Of a DNA stretch of 64,000 nucleotides, positions 1-9,927 are shown piece by piece (within the stretch, counting starts at the first letter, position 1; each line of letters begins with the position of its first letter). The notes under the pieces are model-generated. The model was not told the DNA's origin. It saw nothing but the letters and a program-made list of their open reading frames with translations, and did not search any database. Position numbers and translations under genes: made by a program. Source of the DNA: Polaromonas sp. CF318 (GTDB lineage: Bacteria; Pseudomonadota; Gammaproteobacteria; Burkholderiales; Burkholderiaceae_C). The stretch lies in the NCBI RefSeq assembly GCF_000282655.1, contig NZ_AKIV01000071.1, positions 1 through 64,000 of the forward strand. Reading direction: 5' to 3'.

Positions 1-86
1 GCTTCGCCGGGCCGCAGGCGGGCGGCCCCCTCGGGGGGGCAGGGAGCTACACGAAGTGAGCGACCGTGGGGGCCACATCCACCATG
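1..86. repeat. GC-rich dispersed intergenic repeat, copy 1
   Basis: Gene-free stretch directly 3' of ntrC. It contains a gcttcgcc-gccgcaggcg segment followed by a C-run/G-run palindrome and a gagc...gaagtgagcg tail. The same order of blocks recurs at 52826-52898. I recall such elements being common between genes in Comamonadaceae, but copy number beyond these two cannot be seen here. Confidence 0.55.
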
Positions 87-96
87 GGGGCTCCAC

Positions 97-1608
<1,512 letters not shown>

Positions 1609-1703
1609 GTATGCAGTCCCTTTTGTCGTGCTTTCAGCGCGTGGCCCTTCGTCAGGCCCTGCGCGCCGATCGCGTTATGTATCAATCATGCGGCGGACAG
1701 ATT

Positions 1704-2810
1704 TCAAGGAAGCGGTATGAGCAGCTTGAAATCTGTACGGCCCGGCACACTGTCGCACTCGATCAAACCGTGGTGTTGCTGCACAAAGGTTTGCGCCAAT
1801 GTCAGCCCCAACCCCGAACCACCCTCGCGCCCCGAGACCAGGGGATAGAAGATGCGGTCTTTGATGGAGTCCGGCACGCCCGGTCCATTGTCGATAACAT
1901 GCAATTCCAGTGCCAAGCGATAGCGCTGCTTGCCAAAAGTTACCTGCCTGGCGATTCTGGTCCTGAAAGTGATCTGCGCCTTGCCCGCCGCGATGAGTTC
2001 GGCGAGCGCCTGCGCGGCGTTGTGGGCGATGTTCAGCACCGCCTGGATCAGCTGCTCGCGGTCGCCACGGAAGTCGGGGATCGAGATGTCGTAATCCCGC
2101 GTGACCTTCAGGCCTTTGGGAAACTCCGCCAGGATCAGCGAGCGCACGCGCTCACACACCTCGTGGATATTCACGTCACCCACCAGGTGCGGGCGGCGGT
2201 GCGGCGCCAGCAGGCGGTCCACCAGGGTCTGCAGCCGGTCCGCCTCGTGGATGATGACCTGGGTGTATTCGGTCAAGTCCTTGCCGATTTCCATCTGCAG
2301 CAGCTGGGCCGCGCCGCGGATCCCGCCCAGCGGGTTCTTGATCTCATGGGCGAGGTTGCGTATCAGTTCCTTGTTGGCCTGCGCCTGGTCTATCAGGCGC
2401 TCCTCCCGTTCCTGCTTGGCCTGCTGCTCCAGCGGCAGCAGCTCCACGATGGCCTCGCCCGGGGTGTCGGTTTGCGCCACCACCACATGGACCGGCAGCG
2501 GTTCATGGTTCAGGCGCCGTAGCCAGGCGTCATAACGCAGGGCGGCGAATTCATTGCTGCCGGCGCCTTCCAGCGCGTTTTGCAGGATCAGCGGCTCGGT
2601 GAAACAGTCGGGAAGCTGCGAGCCCTCGATGGTTCGCCGGGAGGTGCCCAGCGCGTCTTCGAGCGCGGCATTGGCAAACACCACGGTGCCGTCGGTGCGC
2701 ACGACCGCCACCAGCGTGGCCAGCAGATCGAAGGCCTGGAAACGGGGAAGCCCCGAAACCGGGACTGAGGAGGATGAGGTGCGGATGGATGGCTTGTTCA
2801 AGCCATCCAT
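1704..2810 (-). CDS. glnL: Nitrogen regulation sensor histidine kinase NtrB (GlnL)
   Basis: About 368 residues. An N-terminal PAS region (about 25-125) is followed by the HisKA box NLAHEIKNPLGG, with phospho-acceptor His at about 155, and an HATPase domain ending in GREGGSGLGLTLA. It is cytoplasmic, with no membrane segments. It phosphorylates and dephosphorylates NtrC under PII control. I chose the ATG at 2810, which has a GGGTG-like ribosome site; a GTG at 2816 in the same frame is possible. Unusually, the first codons form a perfect inverted repeat (2785-2810), described separately. Confidence 0.95.
   Translation of the reverse strand: MDGLNKPSIRTSSSSVPVSGLPRFQAFDLLATLVAVVRTDGTVVFANAALEDALGTSRRTIEGSQLPDCFTEPLILQNALEGAGSNEFAALRYDAWLRRLNHEPLPVHVVVAQTDTPGEAIVELLPLEQQAKQEREERLIDQAQANKELIRNLAHEIKNPLGGIRGAAQLLQMEIGKDLTEYTQVIIHEADRLQTLVDRLLAPHRRPHLVGDVNIHEVCERVRSLILAEFPKGLKVTRDYDISIPDFRGDREQLIQAVLNIAHNAAQALAELIAAGKAQITFRTRIARQVTFGKQRYRLALELHVIDNGPGVPDSIKDRIFYPLVSGREGGSGLGLTLAQTFVQQHHGLIECDSVPGRTDFKLLIPLP
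2785..2810 (-). promoter_or_regulatory. Perfect inverted repeat over the ntrB start codon
   Basis: Twelve-base arms ATGGATGGCTTG and CAAGCCATCCAT are separated by two bases. On the ntrB mRNA this would fold into an 11-bp stem with a four-base loop that begins at the start codon itself. It could limit translation initiation or mark a processing site. The structure is seen directly; the role is inference. Confidence 0.5.
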
Positions 2811-2837
2811 TTTCACCCAGAAGCCGGCGTTGCGCGC

Positions 2838-3368
2838 TTAATTAAGGGCGGGAGCGGCGCCCGAAGGAAGCCGGGATATCTCCCGCTTGAGGCCGGCGAT
2901 GTCACTCTGGTTGCGGGCGATGCTGTCCTTGAGTTCGGCCACGCGGTCCAGGTAGCGCTGGTGGTTGCGGCCCTCGATGCCCTGCTTCTCGGGCTCGCCG
3001 TTGTTGTACTCTTTTTGCTGCTCGGCCAGTTTGGCTTCAGCCTTTCTCAGCTCGGCTTCCAGGATGGCGCGCGAATCGCTGTCGCGGGCACGCTGCTCGG
3101 GGCTGCCGTCGGCGCGCGGGCCGCTCACGGTTGCCACGCGGACGGCGGGCTTGGACGAAGTGCTGGGCACCGGGGTGCTGGCCACGACCGTGACATTGCC
3201 GCCCGAGACCAGCTTGCAGCTGCGCGTCTGCGCCTCTTTGGCGTTGTTGATGTATTCAGGTGTGGAGCCCCCGACGCCGGCGCAGCGGTAAACCTGCTGC
3301 GCCCACGCGAGGTTCCCCGCGCCGGCCAGCAGCAGGGACAAGGCAGAAAGCAAAAAGGTATTTTTCAT
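2838..3368 (-). CDS. Secreted DUF4124-like protein of unknown function
   Basis: 176 residues. A signal peptide (MKNTFLLSALSLLLAGAGNLAWAQ) precedes a short QVYRCAG...EYINN segment that resembles the DUF4124 fold, which has Cys near the start and after about 25 residues (SCKLV). The C-terminal half is charged and likely coiled-coil (RKAEAKLAEQQKEYNNGE...). It is likely periplasmic. It sits between glnA and ntrB on the same strand, 21-27 bases before ntrB, so it may be co-transcribed with ntrBC. Function is unknown. Confidence 0.8.
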   Translation of the reverse strand: MKNTFLLSALSLLLAGAGNLAWAQQVYRCAGVGGSTPEYINNAKEAQTRSCKLVSGGNVTVVASTPVPSTSSKPAVRVATVSGPRADGSPEQRARDSDSRAILEAELRKAEAKLAEQQKEYNNGEPEKQGIEGRNHQRYLDRVAELKDSIARNQSDIAGLKREISRLPSGAAPALN

Positions 3369-3465
3369 GGCGAACTCCGATGCCGGTAGGGCAAGGACGG
3401 TCTATCAGTATGCGGCAAAGGGGGGAAAATACAAAGCCAGCATACCCACAAGTGCCGGGGGCAAT

Positions 3466-3495
3466 AAAAAAGGACGGCATATGCCGTCCTTTTTT
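3466..3495 (-). terminator. Rho-independent terminator after glnA
   Basis: A perfect 30-base palindrome: A-run, GGACGGCAT, ATGCCGTCC, T-run. It lies 41 bases past the glnA stop. The T-run on both strands makes it potentially bidirectional. It separates glnA from the DUF4124-ntrBC transcript. Confidence 0.9.
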
Positions 3496-3536
3496 GGCCA
3501 CAAACTGTGAATAAAAACAGTGGGTAGCTGCTCCGT

Positions 3537-4952
3537 TTACAGCGAGTAGTACATGTCGTACTCGACCGGGTGCGGTGCCATGCGGAAGCGCGTGACTTCG
3601 CCCATCTTGAGCTCGATGTAGGCATCGAGCATGGAGTCGGTGAACACGCCGCCCTTGGTCAGGAAGCCGCGGTCCTTGTCCAGGTAGTCCAGCGCCTGGT
3701 CCAGGCTGTGGCAGACGGTCGGGACCTTTGCGTCCTCTTCCGGCGGCAGGTGGTACAGGTCCTTGGTGGCGGCTTCGCCCGGATGGATCTTGTTTTCCAC
3801 GCCGTCCAGGCCGGCCATCATCAGGGCCGAGAAGGCCAGGTAGGGGTTGGCCGATGGATCGGGGAAGCGCGCCTCGATGCGGCGGCCCTTCGGATTCGCC
3901 ACGAACGGAATGCGGATCGAGGCCGAGCGGTTGCGCGAGCTGTAGGCCAGCTTCACCGGGGCTTCGAAGCCGGGCACCAGGCGCTTGTAGCTGTTGGTGC
4001 CGGGGTTGGTGATGGCGTTCAGGGCACGGGCGTGCTTGATGATGCCGCCGATGTAGTGCAGCGCGAAGTCGGACAGGCCTGCGTAGCCGTCGCCGGCGAA
4101 CAGGTTCTTGCCGTCCTTCCAGATCGACTGGTGCACGTGCATGCCCGAGCCGTTGTCGCCGGCGTAGGGCTTGGGCATGAAGGTGGCGGTCTTGCCGTAG
4201 GCGTTGGCCACGTTCCAGACCACGTACTTCAGGACCTGCGTCCAGTCGGCGCGCTGGACCAGCGTGCTGAACTTGGTGCCGATTTCGTTCTGGCCGGCGC
4301 CCGCCACTTCGTGGTGGAACACTTCGACCGGGATGCCCAGCGATTCAAGGATCAGGGCCATCTCGGCGCGCATGTCCTGCGTGCTGTCGACCGGGGGCAC
4401 GGGGAAGTAGCCGCCCTTGACGGTGGGACGGTGGCCGCGGTTGCCGCCTTCGAGCTGCTTGCCGCTGTTCCAGGGGGCTTCGTATTCGTCGATGGCGAAC
4501 ATGACGTTGCCGGGCTCGTTGCTCCAGCGCACGCCGTCGAAGATGAAGAATTCGGGTTCGGGACCGAAGTAGGCGGTGTCGCCCAGGCCGGAGGCCTTGA
4601 GGTAGGCTTCGGCGCGCTGCGCGATGGAGCGCGGGTCGCGGTCATAGGCCTTGCCGTCGCTGGGCTCGACCACGACGCACTGCAGGAACAGCGTGGTCTC
4701 TTCGAAGAAGGGGTCGATGTTGGCGGTGTTGGGGTCGGGCATGAGCTGCATGTCCGAAGCCTCGATGCCCTTCCAACCGGCGATGGACGATCCGTCGAAG
4801 GCGTGGCCCGACGTGAATTTGTCTTCGTCAAAGTGGGACACGGGCACGGTCACGTGCTGCTCTTTGCCCCGGGTGTCGGTGAAACGGAAGTCAACGAACT
4901 TGACTTCGTTTTCCTTGACCATTTTCATGACGTCTGCGACGGTCTTTGCCAT
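3537..4952 (-). CDS. glnA: Glutamine synthetase, type I
   Basis: 471 residues, the usual length of GlnA. It condenses glutamate and ammonia using ATP as a dodecamer in the cytoplasm. Visible motifs are FDGSSIAGW near residue 50, the catalytic-loop region [10 protein letters not shown], the ATP-binding KPYAGDNG stretch, NRSASIRIP, and the adenylylation-type tyrosine in [10 protein letters not shown]. The open frame extends 55 codons upstream, but the ATG at 4952 has an AGGAGA ribosome site 7 bases before it and matches the family N-terminus ([12 protein letters not shown]). A sigma-54 promoter and NtrC sites lie upstream, and a strong terminator follows. Confidence 0.98.
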   Translation of the reverse strand: MAKTVADVMKMVKENEVKFVDFRFTDTRGKEQHVTVPVSHFDEDKFTSGHAFDGSSIAGWKGIEASDMQLMPDPNTANIDPFFEETTLFLQCVVVEPSDGKAYDRDPRSIAQRAEAYLKASGLGDTAYFGPEPEFFIFDGVRWSNEPGNVMFAIDEYEAPWNSGKQLEGGNRGHRPTVKGGYFPVPPVDSTQDMRAEMALILESLGIPVEVFHHEVAGAGQNEIGTKFSTLVQRADWTQVLKYVVWNVANAYGKTATFMPKPYAGDNGSGMHVHQSIWKDGKNLFAGDGYAGLSDFALHYIGGIIKHARALNAITNPGTNSYKRLVPGFEAPVKLAYSSRNRSASIRIPFVANPKGRRIEARFPDPSANPYLAFSALMMAGLDGVENKIHPGEAATKDLYHLPPEEDAKVPTVCHSLDQALDYLDKDRGFLTKGGVFTDSMLDAYIELKMGEVTRFRMAPHPVEYDMYYSL

Positions 4953-5006
4953 CAAAATCTCCTGTGCTGGATGGGTGGTTGAAAAATTGTCTTCAGGCCT
5001 GTTGAA

Positions 5007-5022
5007 TGCACTTTTTGTGCCA
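5007..5022 (-). promoter_or_regulatory. Sigma-54 promoter of glnA
   Basis: Read on the minus strand: TGGCACAAAAAGTGCA. This has the invariant GG-N10-GC spacing and matches TGGCAC-N5-TTGCA except for one base in the -12 box. It lies 55 bases before the glnA start codon. Together with the upstream NtrC sites it indicates RpoN/NtrC control. Confidence 0.85.
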
Positions 5023-5132
5023 AAGCCATTGGCTGTTCGCTTTCCTGCCAAGCCTCGGATTGTGCCGCCATCTGGCCCCGGTTCCAGCCCCACGGAGGCC
5101 GAAAAGAGAAAAAACACCGCCTGGTAACGACG

Positions 5133-5147
5133 GCACCACTTAAGTGC
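5133..5147. promoter_or_regulatory. NtrC binding site (proximal) of glnA
   Basis: GCACCACTTAAGTGC, a GCAC-N7-GTGC dyad matching the NtrC consensus (TGCACC...GGTGCA). It is about 110 bases upstream of the sigma-54 promoter, typical of an enhancer. Confidence 0.75.
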
Positions 5148-5159
5148 GCCGCCATAAAT

Positions 5160-5174
5160 GCACCGATTCAGTGC
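5160..5174. promoter_or_regulatory. NtrC binding site (distal) of glnA
   Basis: GCACCGATTCAGTGC, with the same GCAC-N7-GTGC spacing as the proximal site, 27 bases away. A half-matching GCACCAATTC follows at about 5186, within the end of the neighbouring gene. Tandem NtrC sites of this kind permit cooperative binding. Confidence 0.75.
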
Positions 5175-5180
5175 GAAAAA

Positions 5181-6005
5181 TCAACGCACCAATTCAGGGC
5201 CGAATTTGAGGTCGAATTTGTGCAGCCCGGCCAGCATGGCCGGGTAGGCCAGGTTGACGGCTTCGGGCGCGCCTTTGACGCCCAACTCGATATGGCGGCC
5301 GTATTCGGGGTGATCCACGCTGGGCAGGCTGAAGACCTTGACACCGGCATGCGCCGCCTCAATGGCGAGCATCAGCGGCGTGAGCATGGCTTCCATGGAC
5401 CCAAAAATGATCACCGATTTTTCGGTGTAAGGCGACTTTTGGTGCAACTGGGCATACAGCGTATCGAGCGCCCATTCGATCATAGGCCAGGCCATGACCG
5501 GAAACCCGGGGACGAAGTGGACCGCGCCCTGCCCCGCTCGGCAGGTAAAGCCGGGGATCTTGTTGTAGGGGTTCGGAATGATTTCCGCGCCGACCGGAAA
5601 CACCCCCATGTTCAGGCGGTGGATGTTGTCGTCGCGGTCGGGTTCATAGGGCGTGCCCTGCTCTTTGGCCACGTCGGCCATGCGTTCGAGGATCAGGGTT
5701 TTGGCCGTGGGATGCAGGGCCAGTTCCACCCCCAAGGCCTTCGCCGCGCACTGCCGGGTATGGTCATCGGGCGTGGCGCCAATGCCGCCGCAGGAAAACA
5801 CCACGTCGCCGTTTTCGCGGGCCGCCGCGAAAGCACGCGCCAGCGTGGCGGTAATGCGCGCCGGGTCGTCACCGACATAGTCGGCATAGGCCAGTTGCAG
5901 GCCTCGCGCGCCCAGCAGTTCTATGGTTTTGGGCAGGTGTTTGTCGGCGCGTTTGCCCGAGAGAATTTCGTCGCCGACGATGATGAGGCCGAAGTGAGGA
6001 GTCAT
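5181..6005 (-). CDS. CinA/MoaB-type molybdopterin-binding domain protein
   Basis: 274 residues with the molybdopterin-binding (MoCF) fold shared by CinA N-terminal domains: GLIIVGDEILSGKRAD at the start and VVFSCGGIGATPDDHT near residue 80. The C-terminal nicotinamide-nucleotide deamidase domain of full CinA is absent. Such stand-alone proteins may act as pyrophosphatases on damaged nucleotides, but this is not established for this member. ATG 6005 is chosen; a TTG at 6020 would overlap the preceding stop codon (TTGA). It is probably translationally coupled to the upstream EI24 gene. Confidence 0.85.
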   Translation of the reverse strand: MTPHFGLIIVGDEILSGKRADKHLPKTIELLGARGLQLAYADYVGDDPARITATLARAFAAARENGDVVFSCGGIGATPDDHTRQCAAKALGVELALHPTAKTLILERMADVAKEQGTPYEPDRDDNIHRLNMGVFPVGAEIIPNPYNKIPGFTCRAGQGAVHFVPGFPVMAWPMIEWALDTLYAQLHQKSPYTEKSVIIFGSMEAMLTPLMLAIEAAHAGVKVFSLPSVDHPEYGRHIELGVKGAPEAVNLAYPAMLAGLHKFDLKFGPELVR

Positions 6006-6016
6006 GTTTTGGGAGT

Positions 6017-6946
6017 TCAAGGCAGGGGTATATCAGGCTTGCCGCCCAGCGTGCCGAAACTGGGCGCCGGCCCGGGCAGGGCTTCGGGGGCCAATTCGGC
6101 CGCCGTCGACGCGACTTCGGCCTGCGCCAGCGGGTCAGGGGCCAGGGCATTGTTTTTCTTGCGAAGCTGCTCCAGCGCGGCCAGGGTGTAGTGGGCAAAC
6201 CAGAGCGAGGAAAAGGCGAACACCAGGGTATAGATCCAGATGGCCACCGGCACCAGCAGCGGCGCCATGGCCACGAACATGGCGCCTGAGGCCCAGATCA
6301 GGCTGGGCGCGGCCCCCAGGTAGCCGCTGAGCACGCCTATGGCCAGCAGCGGCATGCGATGTTCCTTGAAAATCTGCCGCCGCTCCTCGCTGCTCGCATG
6401 GTCGACCATGGCGTCATACGACATCACGCGGTAGGTCAGCCAGCCCCAGATCAGCGGCGGCAGCACCAGGATCAGGGGCGGGATCAGCCACAGCGGAATC
6501 GACACGAGCAGCGCCACGACCGCGAGCAGCGTCGAGCCCAACGACCAGAACAGGCTGGCCAGCATGGAGCCGCCCAGCTTGCGTTCCAGCTGCGGAAAGC
6601 GGCGCTCGGCCACCAGCGCCACCATAGCCGGCGTCATGAGTATGGCCACAAACAGCAGCGAGACAATCACGATCACGGGAATGGCAAGGCACAACAGCAG
6701 CGCGGGCGCCAGCACCATGCGCAAGCCGCCCAGGCCCAGTGCTTCGAGCCAGCGCACCATGCTGTTGACGAGCTCGTAGCTGCTGATCTGGGAACGGATG
6801 GCCTCGACCGCATCGCTCCAGAAAAAATACCCCAGCCCGAGCGAGATCGCCACCATGATGACCAGGGGCAGCACCGACAGGGCAATGACCCGCGGATGCA
6901 GGCAGTACATCGCAGCCCGCCAAAAAGCGTCCAGAAGTTTGCTCAT
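6017..6946 (-). CDS. EI24/CysZ-like integral membrane protein
   Basis: 309 residues with about six hydrophobic segments, for example VIALSVLPLVIMVAISLGLG, LAIPVIVIVSLLFVAIL and LWLIPPLILVLPPLIWGWL. The ALxxRYP-like helical hairpins and the PPLIWGWLTYRVMSYDAMVDHAS stretch are typical of the EI24 (PF07264) family, which includes the sulfate transporter CysZ. The substrate is not predictable here. The frame stays open 62 codons upstream, but the family N-terminus (MSKLLDAFWRAAMYCLHPRV) starts at 6946. Confidence 0.8.
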   Translation of the reverse strand: MSKLLDAFWRAAMYCLHPRVIALSVLPLVIMVAISLGLGYFFWSDAVEAIRSQISSYELVNSMVRWLEALGLGGLRMVLAPALLLCLAIPVIVIVSLLFVAILMTPAMVALVAERRFPQLERKLGGSMLASLFWSLGSTLLAVVALLVSIPLWLIPPLILVLPPLIWGWLTYRVMSYDAMVDHASSEERRQIFKEHRMPLLAIGVLSGYLGAAPSLIWASGAMFVAMAPLLVPVAIWIYTLVFAFSSLWFAHYTLAALEQLRKKNNALAPDPLAQAEVASTAAELAPEALPGPAPSFGTLGGKPDIPLP

Positions 6947-6989
6947 AAAACCGAGGATACCCCGACTCGGCGGCGGACTGATTACAGGC

Positions 6990-7952
6990 TCAGGCTTTGC
7001 CGAAGAGACGCTTGAGGCCAATCCACTGCTGCGACCAGAAACCTTTTCCGTAATCACGGTTGGTTTCCACCTGGTCGCGAACACCCGTGGGGTCGTAACG
7101 CTGCTCAAAATTGGCGGTACCGAACAGCACATCCCACCACGGCAGCAGCACGCCGAAGTTATGCCCGCCCAGGACGGTGCGCTGGGCCTTCACGGTCTCA
7201 TGCCCTATGCCTATGCTGTGGTGCAGCCGGTGAAAGCGCGGGCTCACCCACAGGCGCTCGCCGATGCGGCCGAACCAGATGCGCACATTGGCATGCTGGA
7301 AGCTTTCGCTGAGCTGGGTGAAGGCCACGATGGCGACGAACTGGCCGGGCGGCACGCCTATGAGCTGGGCCACCACTACCACGATGGAGTCGACGAGGAT
7401 GTCGTCGAGCAGGTGGTTGCGGTTGTCGCTCCACATGGTCATCTGCCGCTGTGCATGGTGCAGCGAATGCAGGCGCCACCACCACTCGATCTGGTGCTGG
7501 CCGCGGTGCGTCCAGTAAGCCACGAAGTCGAACACCACCAGGTAAATCAGCAGGCTGACCACCGCGTGGTCGGTCACACCCGGCCAGAGCTGGTCGAGAT
7601 GGAAGGTGCCGTAGCCGGCTGTGCGCAGCGCGCCGAAGGCTTCGTCGAACCACGGGTCCAGCGTGAAGAACAGCGCGATGCGGAACAGTCCCAGCCGGTG
7701 GATCAGCGTGTACAGCACGTCGGTGCGTATGGTGGCGCGGTCGGTGACCGGCTCCACCGGTCGCCAGCGCTGCAGCGGGCCGATGAGCGCCAGCAGGATC
7801 AGAACCTGGATCACGCCCACCATGAACCAGGCGGTGGCGTCGTAGCCGTCTTCCAGCAGGTTGCCCATGCCCAGCGCGAACATGGCCGGCTGCACGGCGG
7901 CTTCGAACAACCACTGCTGCGCCGCCGAAAAAAGATCGCTGAACCCGTCCAT
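6990..7952 (-). CDS. Sterol desaturase / fatty acid hydroxylase family membrane protein
   Basis: 320 residues with several membrane segments and the three histidine clusters that bind a di-iron centre: HRGQH (in AYWTHRGQHQIEWWW), HSLHHA and HRLHHS. This family hydroxylates or desaturates lipids at the membrane; the substrate is unknown. It ends 43 bases before the EI24 gene and starts 5 bases after the deacetylase gene, so the three may form an operon. Confidence 0.88.
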   Translation of the reverse strand: MDGFSDLFSAAQQWLFEAAVQPAMFALGMGNLLEDGYDATAWFMVGVIQVLILLALIGPLQRWRPVEPVTDRATIRTDVLYTLIHRLGLFRIALFFTLDPWFDEAFGALRTAGYGTFHLDQLWPGVTDHAVVSLLIYLVVFDFVAYWTHRGQHQIEWWWRLHSLHHAQRQMTMWSDNRNHLLDDILVDSIVVVVAQLIGVPPGQFVAIVAFTQLSESFQHANVRIWFGRIGERLWVSPRFHRLHHSIGIGHETVKAQRTVLGGHNFGVLLPWWDVLFGTANFEQRYDPTGVRDQVETNRDYGKGFWSQQWIGLKRLFGKA

Positions 7953-7957
7953 TCCGT

Positions 7958-8818
7958 TTATTTTGCAGGCTTGGCCGGAGCCGGGCCGGACTGCGCCTCA
8001 ATCCAGTCCTTGTACTGGGGATGCTCGCGCAGGGTCTTGAAGCAGAAACCGCGCGACTGCAGGCCGGTGATCAGGGGCTCCAGCACCTTGGGCGCCCAGG
8101 GATCCTTGCGCGACCAGATGCCCAGGTGCGCCAACAGGATGTCGCCCGAGCGCACGTCGCGCAGCGCTTTCTTGAGCAAAAAGTCGTTGGGATATTTCTC
8201 GCTGGCCAGCTCGTCGCCCAGGAAGCCCGCAGGCGACCAGCCCACATGCGCGTAGCCGCAGGACTTGGCGGCGGCCAGCAGCGCGGGCGAGGTCTTGCCG
8301 CCCGGCGCCCTGAACAGCGGCAGCGTTTTTTTGCCGGTGATGGCTTCCAGGCGTTTGGCCGACTTGCCGATTTCTTCGCAGTACTGCGCGGCCGTCCAGT
8401 TCAGGTCCTTGCCTTCCGAGGGGCCCGCGGAGGGCCGCATCCTGAATCCGGGAGGCTCAGCACCCGCCACCGGCAGGTCGCCGCGCCAGTACACGTGGTC
8501 CCAGGTGTGGGAGGCGAACTCATGGCCTTCGGCGGCCCGCGCTTTCCACCAGGGAGCCCACTGCGCGCCCAGGCTGCCGTCGCCGGTTTGCGTGCGCTCG
8601 TTGGCGGCGAAAAACGTGACCTTGACCTGGTGTTTGTTCAGCACCTCGGCCATCAACGGCGCGACGGCCATGTGGCCGGTGTCCAGCGTCAGGTAGATGG
8701 GTTTGCAGGGCGCGGCCGCCTGGGCGGGGTGCATGCCGGCCGCCGCCAAGGCAGCGGCAGCCAGCGCAGCCGCCAGGGCCGGCCTACCTCGGCGAATGGT
8801 CGAGCGTCCAGACGCCAT
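7958..8818 (-). CDS. Polysaccharide deacetylase family protein (NodB fold)
   Basis: 286 residues. A basic N-terminus and hydrophobic Ala-rich signal segment end near AQAAAP. NodB motif 1 is LTLDTGH in place of the usual TFDDG, keeping one Asp; motif 2 SHTWDHVYW supplies the metal-binding histidines, and LFRAPGGKTSP is motif 3. It likely removes N- or O-acetyl groups from a cell-envelope glycan. The chosen ATG at 8818 overlaps the upstream propeller gene by 35 bases; an earlier start at 8869 would lengthen the overlap. Confidence 0.85.
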   Translation of the reverse strand: MASGRSTIRRGRPALAAALAAAALAAAGMHPAQAAAPCKPIYLTLDTGHMAVAPLMAEVLNKHQVKVTFFAANERTQTGDGSLGAQWAPWWKARAAEGHEFASHTWDHVYWRGDLPVAGAEPPGFRMRPSAGPSEGKDLNWTAAQYCEEIGKSAKRLEAITGKKTLPLFRAPGGKTSPALLAAAKSCGYAHVGWSPAGFLGDELASEKYPNDFLLKKALRDVRSGDILLAHLGIWSRKDPWAPKVLEPLITGLQSRGFCFKTLREHPQYKDWIEAQSGPAPAKPAK

Positions 8819-9797
8819 GCGGGCTCTTTCCAACATTGACCTGGCGCACCACCTTGCGGGTCGCCACATCGATCACGGTGAGCTTGCGCGCCCAGCGCGA
8901 GGTCACCAGGATCTGCTTGCCGTCACGGCTCACGTCGATGCAGTCGGGGCCGCCCGGCGCGGGGTAGCTGTCGACCACTTCCAGGGTTTGCAGGTCTATG
9001 CGGCTGATGGTGTTGGCCACGCGGTTGCTGACCAGGATATGGCGCTTGTCGCCGAAGGCGCGAAAGGCATGGGCGCCGGCCCCGGTCTTGATGGTCTTGG
9101 TGCGCACCGGCTGCGCGCCGCTCACGTCATAGACCTCAACGGCATCCCCGCCGGTCAAACCGACCAGCATGAATTTGTCGTCGGCCGTGCCGAAGACGTC
9201 GGCCGGGATGGAACCGGTCTTGGTGCGCCACTTGACGGCTTGCGTCGCCAGGTCGATGGCGATCAGCTCGTCGCTGTCCTGCATGGTGGAGTAGATCGTG
9301 GTGCTTTTGCTGTCTATCCACAAATGGCTGGGCGTCTTGCCGGTGGGCACGCGTTTGGCCAGCGTGATGTCCTTGCCGTCCCATTTGTAAATATCGATGT
9401 GGTTCAGACGGTTGGCGGCCGTGACGAACCATTTCATGTCGGGCGAAAACCGCAGCTGGTAGGGGTCCAGGATACCGCGCACCGTGCGCTGCACTTCGGC
9501 GGTCTTCGGGTCAATAAAGGTCAGCGAGTCCGACAGGGCATTGGCCACGATCACCGATTTTTCGTCGGGCGTGAGGTAAAGATGGTGCGGCTGCTTGCCG
9601 GTGGCGATGCGCCGGGTCTCGGTCCAGGTGGCCGGGTTGATCACGCTGACGGTGTCGTCCAGCGAGTTGAGCACAAAGACGGGTGTGGTGATCCCGGAAG
9701 CCGCCGGCGGCGCTGCCGTCTGGGCGGCGGCAGGGAAACTCGTCAGGGCGGCAAGGGCGCACAGCCAGGCGGCTGCAAAACGGGCGGGAACATTCAC
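8784..9797 (-). CDS. Exported YVTN-repeat beta-propeller protein
   Basis: 337 residues with a signal peptide (ARFAAAWLCALAALTSFPAAAQT). It carries repeated blades of the 40-residue YVTN/YncE type, such as VFVLNSLDDTVSVINPATW, PHHLYLTPDEKSVIVAN and DCIDVSRDGKQILVTSRWARKL. Such propellers bind ligands or partners in the periplasm; no enzymatic function can be assigned. Its 3' end overlaps the polysaccharide deacetylase start, implying co-translation. Confidence 0.85.
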   Translation of the reverse strand: MNVPARFAAAWLCALAALTSFPAAAQTAAPPAASGITTPVFVLNSLDDTVSVINPATWTETRRIATGKQPHHLYLTPDEKSVIVANALSDSLTFIDPKTAEVQRTVRGILDPYQLRFSPDMKWFVTAANRLNHIDIYKWDGKDITLAKRVPTGKTPSHLWIDSKSTTIYSTMQDSDELIAIDLATQAVKWRTKTGSIPADVFGTADDKFMLVGLTGGDAVEVYDVSGAQPVRTKTIKTGAGAHAFRAFGDKRHILVSNRVANTISRIDLQTLEVVDSYPAPGGPDCIDVSRDGKQILVTSRWARKLTVIDVATRKVVRQVNVGKSPHGVWTLDHSPR

Positions 9798-9927
9798 AAA
9801 AACGGTCTTTCTAGGTGCAACCGGTTAGTGTACCGGGCGCCGGCGGGGTTCCCGTCCCAAACGGCCCGCCCCAATGGGCCCAAATACCCGGAATGCCTGA
9901 ATCGCCGCCATCCCTTACGATGCGGCG

